Part shown: one piece after another, positions 34,781-47,237 of the stretch
How positions within the stretch are numbered: position 1 is the first letter of the stretch
Layout: every line of letters begins with the position of its first letter
Assembly (NCBI GenBank): GCA_037957365.1
Contig: JARHVA010001191.1
Span: 1,087,001-1,151,000 of the forward strand
Length of the DNA stretch: 64,000 nucleotides
Direction of reading: 5' to 3'
Origin: Torreya grandis
Taxonomy: Eukaryota; Streptophyta; Pinopsida; Cupressales; Taxaceae
Translations under genes and position numbers: made by a program
The notes under the pieces: generated by a model
Databases searched by the model: none
What the model was told of the DNA's origin: nothing
Seen by the model: only the letters and a program-made list of their open reading frames with translations

Positions 34781-36870
34781 AAGTAGATTTAGTTGATCAG
34801 ATTACTCTAGATTTCATATTAGTGCCTACAACTCCTAGCATATAACATCCACCATGTCCTAAATAAGATAGGATACCACAACTAGAAAAGCAACCAGTTA
34901 AGAACAGAGAGTCAGTCTCTAGAGTATAGCTTATAGTATGCACTATAGAGAATAACATCATGGCACCACTATAGTTTGATTCAAAGTAGGATAGCCCATC
35001 TGTCATATTATCAGCACTATTAGATAGGAGGTTAATCACATTACCTTCTACTCATCGATGAGATCCATGTCTCCTACAAAAACAACCTCATTAGCCCTTT
35101 TATAATTATCATCATATTCATGGACATAGAGATAATGATTTTTATGGACTCAAAGATTGCATTAATAGATGTGTTGATAATGTCATCATAACATTTACAC
35201 AGGGCGCACCAAGATATCCTTCACCATGGAACCATATACCTCATTTATCTATGACTGAGTCATCTTAGGACATTCCTTCACAGGAATCATCAATCACTCA
35301 TCATCAGAGTAATGTAGGTTCTAGGATAAAGCCTCATAAGAGATCTTCCATTCTAACTATTCAAAGGTTTGGAAACTAATATAACATAAATAGCCCACAT
35401 ATAGTATCATAGTCCATAGAATACATAGTGCAATGCCATACACATATCCAGCACAGGCACAATAGCAAAGTACTACTCCAAAGAGATATTCACTACATCC
35501 ATGTTTTTAAGGTCCTATCTCATGTAGCAACCTACTATGGTTAAGATTAGATGAACCCCCATCAAATTTTACAGTTCTATCTTGATCTATTGCTCAGTCA
35601 AATGCATCACAACAAAGGTTATAGGTTATTATTTCACGTAGCAATCCACTATGATTATGAATAGATGAGTCTCTTCCATAGCACATAATTTCAGTTACAC
35701 ATCTAGTAAGGTTGTATTTTTTAGACTCTCCATATATAACTATAGTTAATGCATAGCAAGCAGTATCAAATATAGCATATTTTCCTACACAGCATGAGTA
35801 GTATGGGCAATTGTTTAGTTAGCCGTCAGGGTTCAAATACAGATACAATACACATATAGTTTCACTTATCAGGTCAATAATGGATCCAAAGGTCTACCTA
35901 ACCTTTATATTCTTAAGCCACTCTTAGAGATTTAATATGCACACAATGATATCTTACATCCCCCTACTAACAACTGACATTCCTAATTCCAAATAGCCAT
36001 CCCTAGCCAAACTAACTTATCCAAATCTAGACCTTACCAATATCCTACTTTTTCCAATTTCAAACCAAATCACTTTACCAAATAAATTATACAAATTAAA
36101 AAACCAATAAATTTTTTCTTACATATGATTACAATTCAAACATCACATCCAAACATATCATGAACAATCGAATTGCATCCTAAATGTTATCTTACCAAAC
36201 ATATCAAAAAAATCAAACAACATATTCCAAGTACTATTTTACCAAGAATATGAAAATTCAAAATCAATACTAGATCAACTATTTCTAAATCAACCACTTA
36301 CAATCATTATACTAGTATATTCCAAAATCCATAACTGAATACACATAAACCCAAAATCAAACTAGTATCCATATATATAATGCAATTTTCAAAAGATGTA
36401 CATCATATCAAAATACAATCACTCATGAATGGGTGTCATGCCCTCACTCTCAATCTCACTCTCTCCTCCAGTGCTAGTCCCATAATTCAACCTAGCACTT
36501 GATGACCCCACACCTCCTTGACATATTGCATGCCTCTTGCATCAACTATCTTTCTCTAATAGCTGACCATGCTCCTCACACAAGTCTACATAGTACTACT
36601 AAATATCCATATAATCATCCATAATCTACATGCTCATCATGCCATAATTAGGTGGAGACATCTTGTGCCTATCTATATTAGCTCTCAACTCATCTCTCTC
36701 TCTTGTTTTACTAACATATGTAGTTATAGCTATAGCATCCCTATCAAACAAATGAGCATAAATTCCATCTGTAACCATTACTCACTCTATCAAACCCTTC
36801 TCCACCACATCATTAAGAACATGTCATGTGAGTTCTCAGGGTGTTGACTCAATGATGGTCTCCTAGAACT
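34781..36870. other. Element C interior without recognised coding sequence
   Basis: Where pol would normally follow gag I find no protease, RT or integrase motif on either strand. A few short repeats (tagcaacctactatggttaagattagatga near 35525 and tagcaatccactatgattatgaatagatga near 35640, about 115 bp apart) suggest a degenerate tandem duplication. Confidence 0.5.
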
Positions 36871-36879
36871 CATCATCTC

Positions 36880-38221
36880 CCCTCCCCACCCCAGTAGGTG
36901 CCTCATCTTATGCACCTCCTACCCCACCTACACATATAAAAAGTAAAACACTACATTAGATATATATTTTCAAATCAAACTAAAGCATAAACATAGGCAC
37001 AATTCAAATACAATCACCACTTACCTCCCATCATCTAGATTGTCTCAAGATCCTCATAAATAGGAACATCCACCCCATCAACAGGATATAATAGATCTCA
37101 TTGATGCCTAGCCCACCATGTAGTATATGCCTCAGTACATCCCACATCATCTACACCAAGAATATCTATAGTCACATCTCATGCATCTAAAGGTAATGGT
37201 GCCAACTCAGCCTCAGTGGATCTCACATGTGCTCCTGCTCTCACTGGTGCCCGTGCATTCCTCAACCATACCCATGATGCAAGAGGAACATCTTATTAAA
37301 CTCCAAACTACCTAGTCATGCTCCCATACTAAAAACACTCATACACTCCAACCCAACGGTCATGTATCCAACAACTAACCCTCATATATCTCAACTATAC
37401 TCCATCCTCTACCCACCCAGGATGTCCTTTATATGGCATCCATATGATATCATGGACCTCTAGTCTATCGAAAACTCATCTATATTGATCTATCCTAGGA
37501 TATCAGATAGCCAAAAACTCATCCACTTCTTGCCAAATGGATGTAGAGGTTCCCAACTCTCCCTCAACCATCCAATCTATCACATAATTGCTATGTGCTT
37601 ATAATCCCAACAATGCAATAGAGTAGTCACACCCACACCACCACTGAATGCCTCATACATAAATCTATATAAATGGGCAAGCATATTCCTACCCCATGAG
37701 AATATAGTACCATACATCTCAACACTATGAACCACCCTATGCATCCTATAGGTAATAAAAACTCCACTACCATACATTACAATAAATGAAGCCAACAACA
37801 TGGCTAACCACTTCTATAGGCATGAAACACTTGACTACATAATAATCGATAGTAATACATATCTAACACTACCTCTTTGATGTACACCTGAAGGCACACC
37901 AATAAAATACAAAGATGCACAATCAGTGGCATCACCACCCATATCATCTTGCAATATCACCTATCACCCATTGACCAATAAATGTAGAATCTGATACACA
38001 TCCTCTAGGGTCATAGTGATCTCCCCTATAGGAAGCCAGAATGTACAAGTGTTTGCATTACACCTCTCACATAAGGTAGTGATAAAATACCTATCCCAAT
38101 GCATAGTACCTAGGTTACATACATGACCCAATAATACTCTATATATCATGTCTCTCTCATCAGCCAACAAGGGCAACATCCTCAACGTCTCCATCACCTG
38201 GCCTCTACAAAACTCTCTCAT
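36880..38221 (-). pseudogene. Plant mobile domain (PMD / aminotransferase-like) gene, antisense in element C
   Basis: Minus-strand translation starts with an 85-codon open piece (38221-37964) containing RYFITTLCERCNANTCTFWL and GEITMTLEDVYQILHL. This is the signature start of the plant mobile domain found in MAIN/MAIL1 proteins and in many plant transposons (..TL.ERW....TFHLP.GE.T.TLEDV..LL.L). Further pieces are FSWGRNMLAHLYRFMYEA (37801-37580), FGKKWMSFWLSDILG, and DRLEVHDIIWMPYKGHPG (about 37475-37420), which match the rest of the domain in order. Several stops and frame changes break it. PMD genes are known inside gypsy-type elements, often antisense to gag-pol; this fits that pattern. 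Its role for the element is unknown. Confidence 0.82.
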
Positions 38222-39290
38222 TCACACCTCACCCTAGAGAAAAAAACATATATATCAATCAATCATGTTAGGAAAAATAGATAAACTACACAACATCAAG
38301 AAATAACTCAAAAATTGAAAAAACTATCCCTACTGGACAATAATGCTACAAAAGGACACTAGCATTGGAAAACAGCACCAAAACTTGGACAGTAGTGTTG
38401 CATCCTGAATATGAGTGCTACCTCCAAGATAGGAGCACTAGAACTAGCTAAAAGTTTACTAATATACTTAAAACATCCTAAAAATGTCAAAATTAAGATT
38501 TTAAGAAGTCAAAAACTAGGCACCAGGGTAATATCTCTACCAGCTTAAATTTGGGCTACCAACTACTCAAAATGGGTCAGAGAAGGTGTTCATCTCCTAG
38601 GCATTTTCTCACTTTAGAGCTCCAATATCTCAAACTAGTCAATGAAAAAATGAACCCAAAGTCAATCAAAATTCCTATATCAACCAACTTTTTATTCAAA
38701 ATCAAAACACCATTTTGCCCATAACTAGAACCCCATAGCTTCATTTTACAAATCATTTTATTTAATGGAATCATGAAAATGATACCTTCAACATCACACA
38801 TGCCTTGCTCTCTCACTATGTCATCTACCTACTATGGCATACACACATCCCTATACCTCTTTTATACCTTGACATATAAATTAGTACCTACCAATCAAAA
38901 ACTTATTCAAATAACCTAGCCAAATCAATCAACTTTTCAATCCATTTAATCTACTACCACCTCGTTTGGCTACCACGGTATGAACATTTCTAATCTCTAA
39001 TATACCCACACACAAGATTTGATCCTAACCAATCAAGAACACATTTCAATCCTAGTAATTCAACTCTCACCAATAAAAAAATACTTTTGATCTATTCACT
39101 ACATGCCAACCTAGTTACTATTCATATGCCACTAGTCAACACTTTTGGCTCAACCTCCTCTATCAAAAATATCATCCCTCTCCATAAAATGGGGGCATCA
39201 TTCCTAATATATTTACAAATTACATAGTATCCCTATCCACTCCTACAGGTAAATACACCCTGGTTCTCACACCTCCAGCAGTTAGATTAT
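38222..39290. other. Element C region downstream of the PMD gene start
   Basis: This would be the 5' side of the antisense PMD gene. A 79-codon minus-strand frame (38816-38577) has no recognised similarity. No clear promoter motif is visible. Confidence 0.4.
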
Positions 39291-39296
39291 CAAATT

Positions 39297-39600
39297 CAAC
39301 TCAGATCAATTGAAATATATAGTGATTTAGACTACATGGGTCACTCAACATGGTTTTTACACCTCTAGAATCCAAATTATTAGCATTACTCAATACAGAT
39401 TGGTCAAGATTATATAGTGGTTTAGACTATATGGGTCACTTAGCATCACTCAACTCAAATTGGTCAAGATTATATAGTGATTTAATTTATATGGGTCATT
39501 CAACATCACTCGAACATCCAGAGGGATATACCATTAGTTTATAGATGCATAAACTATTCAGATATAGTGGCTTAGATTATATGGACTCACAGTGACTTTA
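39297..39600 (+). repeat. 60-bp minisatellite in element C
   Basis: Units share ttggtcaagattatatagtg followed by tttagactatatgggtcac. The word atatagtg occurs at 39317, 39412, 39472 and 39563. The second-to-third spacing is exactly 60 bp; the first spacing contains an extra 35 bp and the last unit is degenerate. It lies between the PMD gene and the 3' LTR. Confidence 0.7.
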
Positions 39601-40489
39601 ATAAAAACTTAGACTCAGATATCAAATTTGGGGGCATGTATATTACTACATGTCTCATACATAAAATTTCATACAACATGACATAGTTACAGGACAAGAT
39701 AGCAAATTATAGGCATAGTGCAGAGCACATTGTTTTGATCTCCAGTTTTTCACATGGTATATGGCATGATATATCATGATGCATGTGTTTATATATATTT
39801 ATATATTATCTAGATGCATCACTCACATAATAGGTTTGGGGGCATGACATAGATGATCATGTTCTTTAGCATCCAAAATTATATAGATTTAATGGTAAGA
39901 CATACCATTCTCTTCTCACACATTTACCAGAGTTTCAGATTACACCCAATTGTACCTAGGTTATCACCAAGTTAGACCATATAACCATCTGCAATGGTTG
40001 GTCTATAGCATCACTGAGACCTAGATTATATGAGTTTGTGCGAGACAAGTGACACATATTGGTTTTAGAACACTGATCATTTCTTAATTCCAATTTAGAT
40101 TCTCCAGAGTAGGGGCATGATAGATTTCTCTCTTAATAGCATACTAATTTTATACACACATCTTATTGCATGAGTTTATGTGGGATAGAGGATAGACATT
40201 GGCTTTGGGCCTTTGAGAATTTCTCATTTCTAGTTCAGATATTTAGTATAGGGGGAAAGCATTGTCCTCCTTCTCCACATTATACAAATTTCACTTCCAA
40301 GTTCAGTATAAGGGGGAATCCATTATAAGAATTATTTCCTTCTCCAGGCACTATTCTATCTCTCTATCCACTTCCCTGGCCAAAAATTGAGTTAGACCTT
40401 TTTTAGCATATTCATCTCCATGCCAGTAAGTGTAGGTATGCATTTTTATTTTCTTTCTTTTACTCTAGTACTTCATTTCATTGCATCAC
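39601..40489. other. 3' untranslated part of element C
   Basis: No genes seen. Short repeated words such as gtataggggg-like stretches (40250, 40305) occur, typical of the region before a 3' LTR. Confidence 0.4.
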
Positions 40490-40502
40490 TAGAATAAAAG
40501 GG
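40490..40502 (+). promoter_or_regulatory. Polypurine tract candidate of element C
   Basis: agaataaaagggt lies 7-20 bp before the 3' LTR start (tgtata at 40510). It is purine-rich and in the expected place, though not perfectly adjacent. Confidence 0.5.
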
Positions 40503-40509
40503 TCACAAA

Positions 40510-41746
40510 TGTATAGACCCTAAAGTGGTCAAGCAACCATACATATCATGTCTTTTCATAGTCCTTTCACAGGAGACTCCGACTAGAGAATATGAGTCTT
40601 ATTCACATCTATCCATGTCTTTTTATATGATTTGCCTTGGTCTTGTTTCATACCCTAAACACCTTTTTGACCATTCCCAATCATTTTTAACCTTCCAAAC
40701 TTAACCCTTATTGACACAGGTTACTCTTTCCATGTTTATTCCATCCCTCCAAGTCTTGGACCCTTAGAAAAATAATGCCTAAATAGGACTACAACACTGA
40801 AACCTAGGGTGTCCAGTTTCTAGTGCTATTGTCTAAGTACAAATTTGGTTCCAACGATTAGTTTCTCCCATTTCATAAGTCTTAACCCTTTTCTTAGTTT
40901 CATACTTAAGTATTCTAATGTTGGCCAAATGTGAATAAAAGCTCCCAAATTTAAAATAAATAGTCTCTTATATAAAAGAATTCACAAGGCATTTTATATC
41001 TAGCACTTACTATTTTAGCACATTAGACATAATATAAATTAATCAATAGTATAACTCAACTTCTTTGCATCACATATAGACTTGCATGCTTGATTAAGGA
41101 AGGACCTAGGTGAAAGTAATTCTTGCATCTATCGTGTGCATTGATTATGCACATTCCCTAAGGGAGAACTACATTTGATCTAAGACCCTAGCTTGAGGGT
41201 TAAGGTAGGCAGTGATCAAGAGAGCAAGGGTTCTAAATCATGTGATCATTCTTCCCTTAACCTAATTTTCCCCCTTTTTATTTTTATGTATTCATTATTT
41301 ACATGTGTGTAGATGGATATAGGTATTGAATACTCACATGAACCTCAAATAAGCTCTGTTAACTTCTAGCCCTTAAAATTTGGTACATAGGCTCATATTG
41401 GCCAGATGAACAAAACTCAAAAGCTTAGATCCTCAAAACAATAGTTCTAGGAAAGACTATAGTGACAAACACTAGGGTGTCCTATTTTTGGTGCTCTTAT
41501 CTTTCACAAAATGAAAGATAGATCTAGGTTCCAAACAGTGACCCAATCCTATGTACAAGTTTTTAAACTCTGAATCATTAAAATCTTCCTATTTTTTTAT
41601 ATAAGTGTTTTTCTCCTTTGTGCAAACTAATTTGATCAAATTAATGTAAACTTGTATTTTACTACATTTGATTATAATTTTTCCCATACTTTAGACCTAT
41701 TTATTGTTTGGGAACTAGACCATAGCTTCCCAAAAATAATAAAACA
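40510..41746 (+). repeat. 3' LTR of element C
   Basis: Starts tgtata and ends aaaaca, followed by the tttag target duplication (41747-41751). Aligns with 30595-31821. Confidence 0.9.
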
Positions 41747-42034
41747 TTTAGCTAATGAGATAAAAGGAGTCAATTATTACAAGTAGCCAACAATATGCAA
41801 TAATTTTGATTAAATATTAAACAGAATGATCTAAATACAATTATACAATAATTTTTATTACATAGTAAATAAAATGATCCAAATGTGGTTAAAAAGGTGA
41901 AAGGCTTACTTGTTAATAGGATGAAAAAAATACCCAATAAAAAAATATTTAGTGACATTTGGGACTTCTAACTCTATGCAAGTTAAGCCTAGTTTATATA
42001 ATCATTGATTATAGTGTTCCAAAACATTTAAAAC

Positions 42035-43545
42035 AAGTTTCATGATAAGGTTATTGTGTAAACAAAATTGTAATATGTAATTGCATGCAATGGAATGTTA
42101 TACAAAAGGCCCTAGAGGCATTTGAACCAATAAAATAACTATTAATTTCCAAAAACACATGGAAGTATTTGTTGTCAATTTTTTTTAAAAATGCAAAATA
42201 ATATTATGGTTTTTATGGAGCATTGTGGAGGCTTACATCAGAAATTTTTAAAAAAACCCAAAAAAATTACATTGAATCAAACCCAAAACTGTAATTTTTT
42301 TAAAGGGAAAAAAATGAATCTTAGGTATAACTAAATATGCATATGAGCTAGACAAATAGCCAAGCAATAGATAACTTTAAGGCATTCGATTTGGGTCACC
42401 AAAATAAATCCATCAAAAAGGCAAGATCTAATAAACCAAGATATTTGTGACTGAACCATCATTCAAACCCTAACATAATCATCAAAAACATCTTTAATTT
42501 TAATATTATAGACCACGAGGTTCTAACATCATTTAATTTGCGTGTCCAAAATGTTTTCATAGATTTATTGAAGGTTAACCTTCCCAAGCGACACTACAGT
42601 GTGCCTGTACAATTCACTCACCATGGATGAAGAGACACTAAAGAGATCCTTAATCTATACTAACAGCAATGAAGATGAGTTTGGTGGAGATCTTCCATCC
42701 ATTATAGGTTGTAAAGGATTGGTCTAAGAATGTTGGGAAGAATCAAAGAGGCTATGGTACCTGGTTGGACCTACTATTTTCACTTTCATCTTTCAATACT
42801 CGTTAGGCATCATCACTCAAACCTTCGCTATCCATATCAGTGATCTTGAATTAGCATCATTCTCCATCAAAAACTCTATAATCATTAGTCTTTTCATTTT
42901 AAAATTACACCATCACGATGAAAAATATAAAGTAGCCATAGAGCCTATTAAAATATCAAGTAGCCATAGAGCCTATTTAAACCCACTCCCGATGAAATGT
43001 GTTGTCTTTTGCACTAAATTGCCAAGAGAAAAGGAGAAGGAATCCTTAGATAAGATCCTAGAATTTATCTAATGCATAAGTATCCCCTGGTCTCTTTTTA
43101 CAAAAACCCTAAAAATTACCTATCGATTTGTTCTTTCCAATAACAAAACAAACAAAGTTGAGTTTCTTCTCTTACCCAGTAGGGACACCCTACCCCTCTA
43201 CATTGTGAACTACAGGTGGTGGAAATAGTAGCACCAAACAAGTGTCTTTGTTGTGTCAAGGATAATGACACCTGTGCTAAATAGGGCTCCATAACACTTG
43301 TTAAACATCTTTATTCCACATTGTTATTGCCCTAGCTAAATGTTCATACTGTAGCATTTGATTGGCTCTCGAGGAGTCAATTAATCACTAGTTAATGGTA
43401 ATAGGGAAATAATAAATTATTCAGCGTTGTCCTCAAACATTGAAAAATGAAATCAGTTTATTCCTAACAATAATGTCTAGTTGGTAGTCAAAGCCAGTCA
43501 ACGAAATTTAATACGAATAGGCGAAAACAATAATACCTAAAAGAC
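42035..43545. other. 1.5-kb segment present in unit 1 but not unit 2
   Basis: Unit 2 passes directly from ccaaaacatttaaaa to ttcgaaaaacaattg-like sequence (about 49590-49620), whereas unit 1 has about 1.5 kb between these landmarks, including the MATE fragment. Either unit 1 gained it or unit 2 lost it. I see no terminal inverted repeats or target duplication. A 20-bp direct repeat (aagtagccatagagcctatt, 42930 and 42957) lies just after the MATE fragment. Confidence 0.55.
42623..42912 (+). pseudogene. MATE-family transporter N-terminal fragment
   Basis: An ATG at 42623 begins MDEETLKRSL, an acidic N-terminus. After one in-frame TAA come ESKRLWYLVGPTIFTF, QYSLGIITQTFAIHI and LELASFSIKNSII. 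This matches the conserved start of plant MATE/DETOXIFICATION transporters: (W/E)ESKKLW..AGPAIFT...QYSLG..TQ.F.GH...LELAA.S..NS. It is the region of transmembrane helix 1 and the first loop. Similarity ends at about 42912, so only around 95 of roughly 500 residues remain and the gene is dead. A short acidic leader before ESKRLW is normal for the family. Confidence 0.8.
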
Positions 43546-44191
43546 AAGTACTAAAAAATTGAAAAGAAATTACTCCTGTAATTTTTTTCCTTTTTATTTA
43601 CATTATTATATGCTTATAAAAAATTAAATTATTCATTTATATACATATATGCAATCTTAAGCGCCATCCATTTGAAAACTTATATGAAAAGTACTTTGAC
43701 ATTTTTTTTTAAAAAGGATAAAAAGAACAACATTTTTTCATTTTTTTCTTTTGAAGTAGGATTGACATAGTTTTTAACTCTTTAGTGTACATATATTTTT
43801 AAAATTTTAATTTTACATAATATTATATTATGAATATATTAGATATTTAATTTTATAATTTTTTATTTCAATTTTAATTAAATTAATTATAAATCTTTTA
43901 AATTTAAAATCTAAATTATTTATATATTTTTAATAAATTTAAAAATATTAGTTTGATGTGTATATTAAATTTTGAGCGTTTATATAATTTTATACACTAT
44001 TATTTAATTGTTTTATGATATGTAATATTGAATATAAAAATTTAACTCTGGTTGTATTGGTATTGGGTCCCTTTAAATTCTTCTTATAGAAAATTTTAAG
44101 AATAGTAGTTCTATATATCATCACAAAACTAAAAACTATATATAAAATACTTGCACCTTACCCATATACCATTACAAGATTAAAAATTACT

Positions 44192-44219
<28 letters not shown>
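44192..44219. repeat. (TA)n microsatellite
   Basis: About 14 TA units in an AT-rich stretch of unit 1. Confidence 0.9.
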
Positions 44220-44222
<3 letters not shown>

Positions 44223-44619
44223 AGCAACTATTATTTAAGAAGAAATTTTTTATAAGAAGTAAAGATGTAAGGCATTCTTTTTTTTATTTTTTTAATTAAT
44301 TCTAAATTTATATCCAATTAAAATTATTTTATTTTTTTAAATAATTTTTTTTAATATGAAATTTTTTATAAGAAGTAAAGATGTAAGGCATTTTTTTTTT
44401 AATTAATTCTAAATTTATATCCAATTAAATTTATTTTATTTGTTTAAATAATTTGTTTTAATAAAATAATTTTTAAAATAACATATATTGTATAAAATTT
44501 TAAAAATTTATTAAACCTTAATTTTTAAAAAAAACTTTATAATTTATCAACAATACCCGTTAAAAATAATTAACTTGTTCTAGTATGAACCCCTACCTAA
44601 GTGTTGGGGGTGGGGGGCC

Positions 44620-45112
44620 TCACATCCAAGAGAGAGGGAAGTATAAATTTGAATTTGAATTTGAATTAGGAGTGGCACAAACGTATATGACACCAAAACA
44701 ATGCAACATTAAAAGTCATCCTCATCCCTTCACTCGTCTTCTTCTTCAATCATATTTTTAGTTATTAAAGGTGGAAGCATGCCCAATTTTCTCTAATGCT
44801 TTTACACGGAAAGTAGCCATTGTGATACCTATAAATCTTTTTTGTTTCACCAATTTGACCTAAAATATCCAAGAAGAAGATGCATCATGGTTGCAGGGTA
44901 TAAAAGACACGTTTAAAATGTATGACATGGACAACAATGGATCCATTTCTCCCCATCAACTTCATATCATTTTAAGGCAGTTGGGAGAGAGTTGCAGTTT
45001 GGATGAGTGTGATCATATGATCTTGGGAGTGGATGCTGACAGGGATGGCCAGATCATCTTCCCTGAGTTCTTCGCAATGATGTCAACCCCCATTGTAGTG
45101 CATGTTAATTAA
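44620..45112 (+). pseudogene. Truncated CML copy 1 (promoter, leader and EF-hands 3-4 only)
   Basis: Matches the intact CML gene. The upstream segment 44620-44870 corresponds to 62140-62448 and keeps ggagtggcacaaacgta, a TATA-like tataaatc and tttcacca. It then joins directly to the middle of the coding region (gttgcagg, parent 63114). The start codon, N-terminus and EF-hands 1 and 2 are deleted. The remaining frame (44891-45112, starting from TTG, no in-frame ATG before MYDMD) keeps EF-3 DMDNNGSISPHQ and EF-4 DADRDGQIIFPE. EF-3 has lost the position-12 Glu (Gln). One C is missing near the end (acccccat versus accccccat), so the C-terminus changes to PIVVHVN. Probably non-functional. Confidence 0.9.
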
Positions 45113-45140
45113 CTTTAATGCATGTTTCATATTAATTTAA

Positions 45141-46080
45141 CTACACCAATATATCTTATGCTACAAAATATTTTCAAATAAAAAATAATAAGATTTAAAT
45201 TTCATCGTTCAATGTATTTTTTTAAGAAATAAGAAAACTTTTATATGTCAATCAAATATATTTAAGTTGAAAGGGTATATTGATGGTCAATTTCTATATG
45301 TGAATCAAATATACGACACATTTAAGTTGAAAGCATACAATGATAGTCAAGTGGACACCAAATTTAACAGAAATTATTAATTTTTAACATCTCATAAATA
45401 TTACAGTTCACCACCACCTTTGAATGCCATTATAGGTTATGCCTATGCCATTATAGATTATGCCTATCACCTTAAATATTCAAAGAAAAATGTCATTAAA
45501 ATAATGACTATTTATAAAAGTCATCTTAAAATGATTTAAACACACAAATAAAAAATAATTATTTAATTTAATTGCTCGTACAAGCATTCAATTAAATATT
45601 GTTTGAGCTATTTAAATGATATCAAAAAAAATGATGAGGGGTTCATACAAAATAATTTATAAATGGTGGTTGGTCTTGCCATACATGCATTGATGTCTAA
45701 TACATTATTGAACTTATTTTATGTTGGGTCAATAAATCAAATCCTAAGGTTATGTTTTGTATTCATGGTATAACAACGGATGTGATTTTTCTGGAAACAA
45801 GGAAGGAAGCCAATACTTAAGAAAGAAGAATTAATTCTAATTTTATAAATAGTACAATACAAGAAGGGAAAAGGGGAGGGGTGTAAAATTAAGGGTTAGC
45901 TAAATAGATGTGATGGATTTTTTGAATGATATAGAATTTATTAACTATTTAATTAAGGATAATTAGTTAAAAATCAATTAATTAATCAATCAACTAATTA
46001 GCTTCTAGTCAAATAATTAATAAACTAATTACATACAAAATCAAAAAGCAGATATAAAAATGACTATATTTACTTTAGTA
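45141..46080. other. AT-rich spacer between units 1 and 2
   Basis: No gene seen. Contains imperfect local duplications (catttaagttgaaagggtatattgatggtcaa near 45258 and catttaagttgaaagcatacaatgatagtcaa near 45318; gccattatagRttatgcctat twice near 45427 and 45449). Confidence 0.5.
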
Positions 46081-46086
46081 CCAACA

Positions 46087-46643
46087 AAGTTTGTGGATCA
46101 ATGGTTTTCAAGTGTGACTAAGTATGTATCCATAATCTTTGTTTAAATTATGAGTGCATTCCTCGATCTCGATAGCTTTTCTAATGCTTATATTATCTTT
46201 CCATTGTCCATTTAAAGATAAAATATTTATATCATCAATGAGAATAGTATGATTAGTCTTTGTCTAATGTTCAATTAAAACTAATTGCTTAATATTTATG
46301 CATTGAAAGTCATGAGTGCACTTTGTGAACATAGTATGAAATGATCTTCCATTCATGCCAATGTAAGGAAAACCAACATGAGCACCACATATCATATACT
46401 TGTTTTTAAGCATAGGTTTTCAAAGATCTTTTACACTTCTAAGGAAATTTATGATTGTCTCAAGGTAGGTTTAAAGTAAGTTTTTGTGTCCTTTCCTCTA
46501 AGGATCCTTTCAATTCTCTTAATAGTACATTGAACGTGTGGTAAATAGGCCTTCTTATGGCCTCTTATACATATTTTAATTATAAAAAGTGTAAGGATTA
46601 ATAAAAACCTTACATATATTATTGAAATCCTTTCGTTAATCAC
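46087..46643 (-). pseudogene. Penelope-like element fragment: RT end and GIY-YIG endonuclease
   Basis: Minus-strand translation begins with KKAYLPHVQCTIKRIERIL (46559-46503), then KTYFKPTLRQS. After a one-base frame change come FLRSVKDL, a CGAHVG-FPYIGMNGRSFHT segment (about 46400-46340), LVLIEH, TNHTILIDDINILSLNGQWK, RKAIEIEECTHNLNKDYG (about 46178-46125) and PLIHK. This order matches the C-terminal part of Penelope-like retroelements: V.Y..G.S..I.RIL......, then a GIY-YIG nuclease with YIG...RSF.TR...H, an acidic EAIEI helix and HNLN.D.G. The usual Arg after the YIG helix is Met. Three stops and a frameshift show it is inactive. The main RT palm is not present. Confidence 0.8.
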
Positions 46644-47237
46644 ATGTCAAGCATAATAAAGAAAAAGGATCTAAAATTGTATCTGATGGTGCAAAAATCA
46701 AGGTTAGTTTAGAAAACAATATGAATTATGTGCCTTTACTAAATAACAATGTGTACTCTTCAAACACCAATGATGAAAATGTTGTGAATGGCAATGGATA
46801 TCAAAATTTTATTGTAAATGAAAATAGTGAAGAATATTTTTGTGGGTTAAGACTCAAGACATAGCTTGATTTTGTTATATCATGCATCAAGTCAAGCATC
46901 CATGTGAAATGTTGATGTTTGGAGACTCTAATTTGAGAAGTGCAATTAGGTCCATGTCCTTATTCAACCTTATTAGTGCATATTATATAATTTAAGGACA
47001 CATTTTGGTATATCACCTCATTTAACTAGGTTTTCCTTTCAGTTTACCTTCTTCTCTTTTCCCTTAAAAGATGATAGTGTAGAGTAGAGAGCCTAACTAA
47101 TACATTAAGGGGAGATATCCCTGAAAATCTAGAGATTAAATCCATCTATTAGGCCACCTATAGCCTATGATTATCTCCATGTTACTTCAAACTGTGAAGG
47201 CTTGAAATTACCTTCACAAGGGTGCAAGTCTAGTAGA
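46644..47237. other. Spacer upstream of unit 2
   Basis: A short plus-strand stretch (about 46680-46865) has Asn-rich coding-like sequence (NNMNYVPLLNNNVYSSNTND) ending in stops, perhaps the edge of a degraded element. No family recognised. Confidence 0.35.

Larger units (their letters stand above)
41752..45140 (+). repeat. Segmental duplication unit 1, part right of element C
   Basis: Continues unit 1 and parallels 49377-50420 of unit 2. Shared words include gtggttaaaaaggtgaaaggct, gggacttctaactctatgcaagttaa, and gacccctacctaagtgttgggg-type sequence (44588; 50048). Relative to unit 2 it contains extra sequence at about 42035-43545. It ends with the truncated CML copy. Confidence 0.75.

Noticed and set aside
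34797..35039. 80-codon minus-strand frame in element C
   Set aside because: No motif; lies antisense at the gag 3' side and is interrupted in context.
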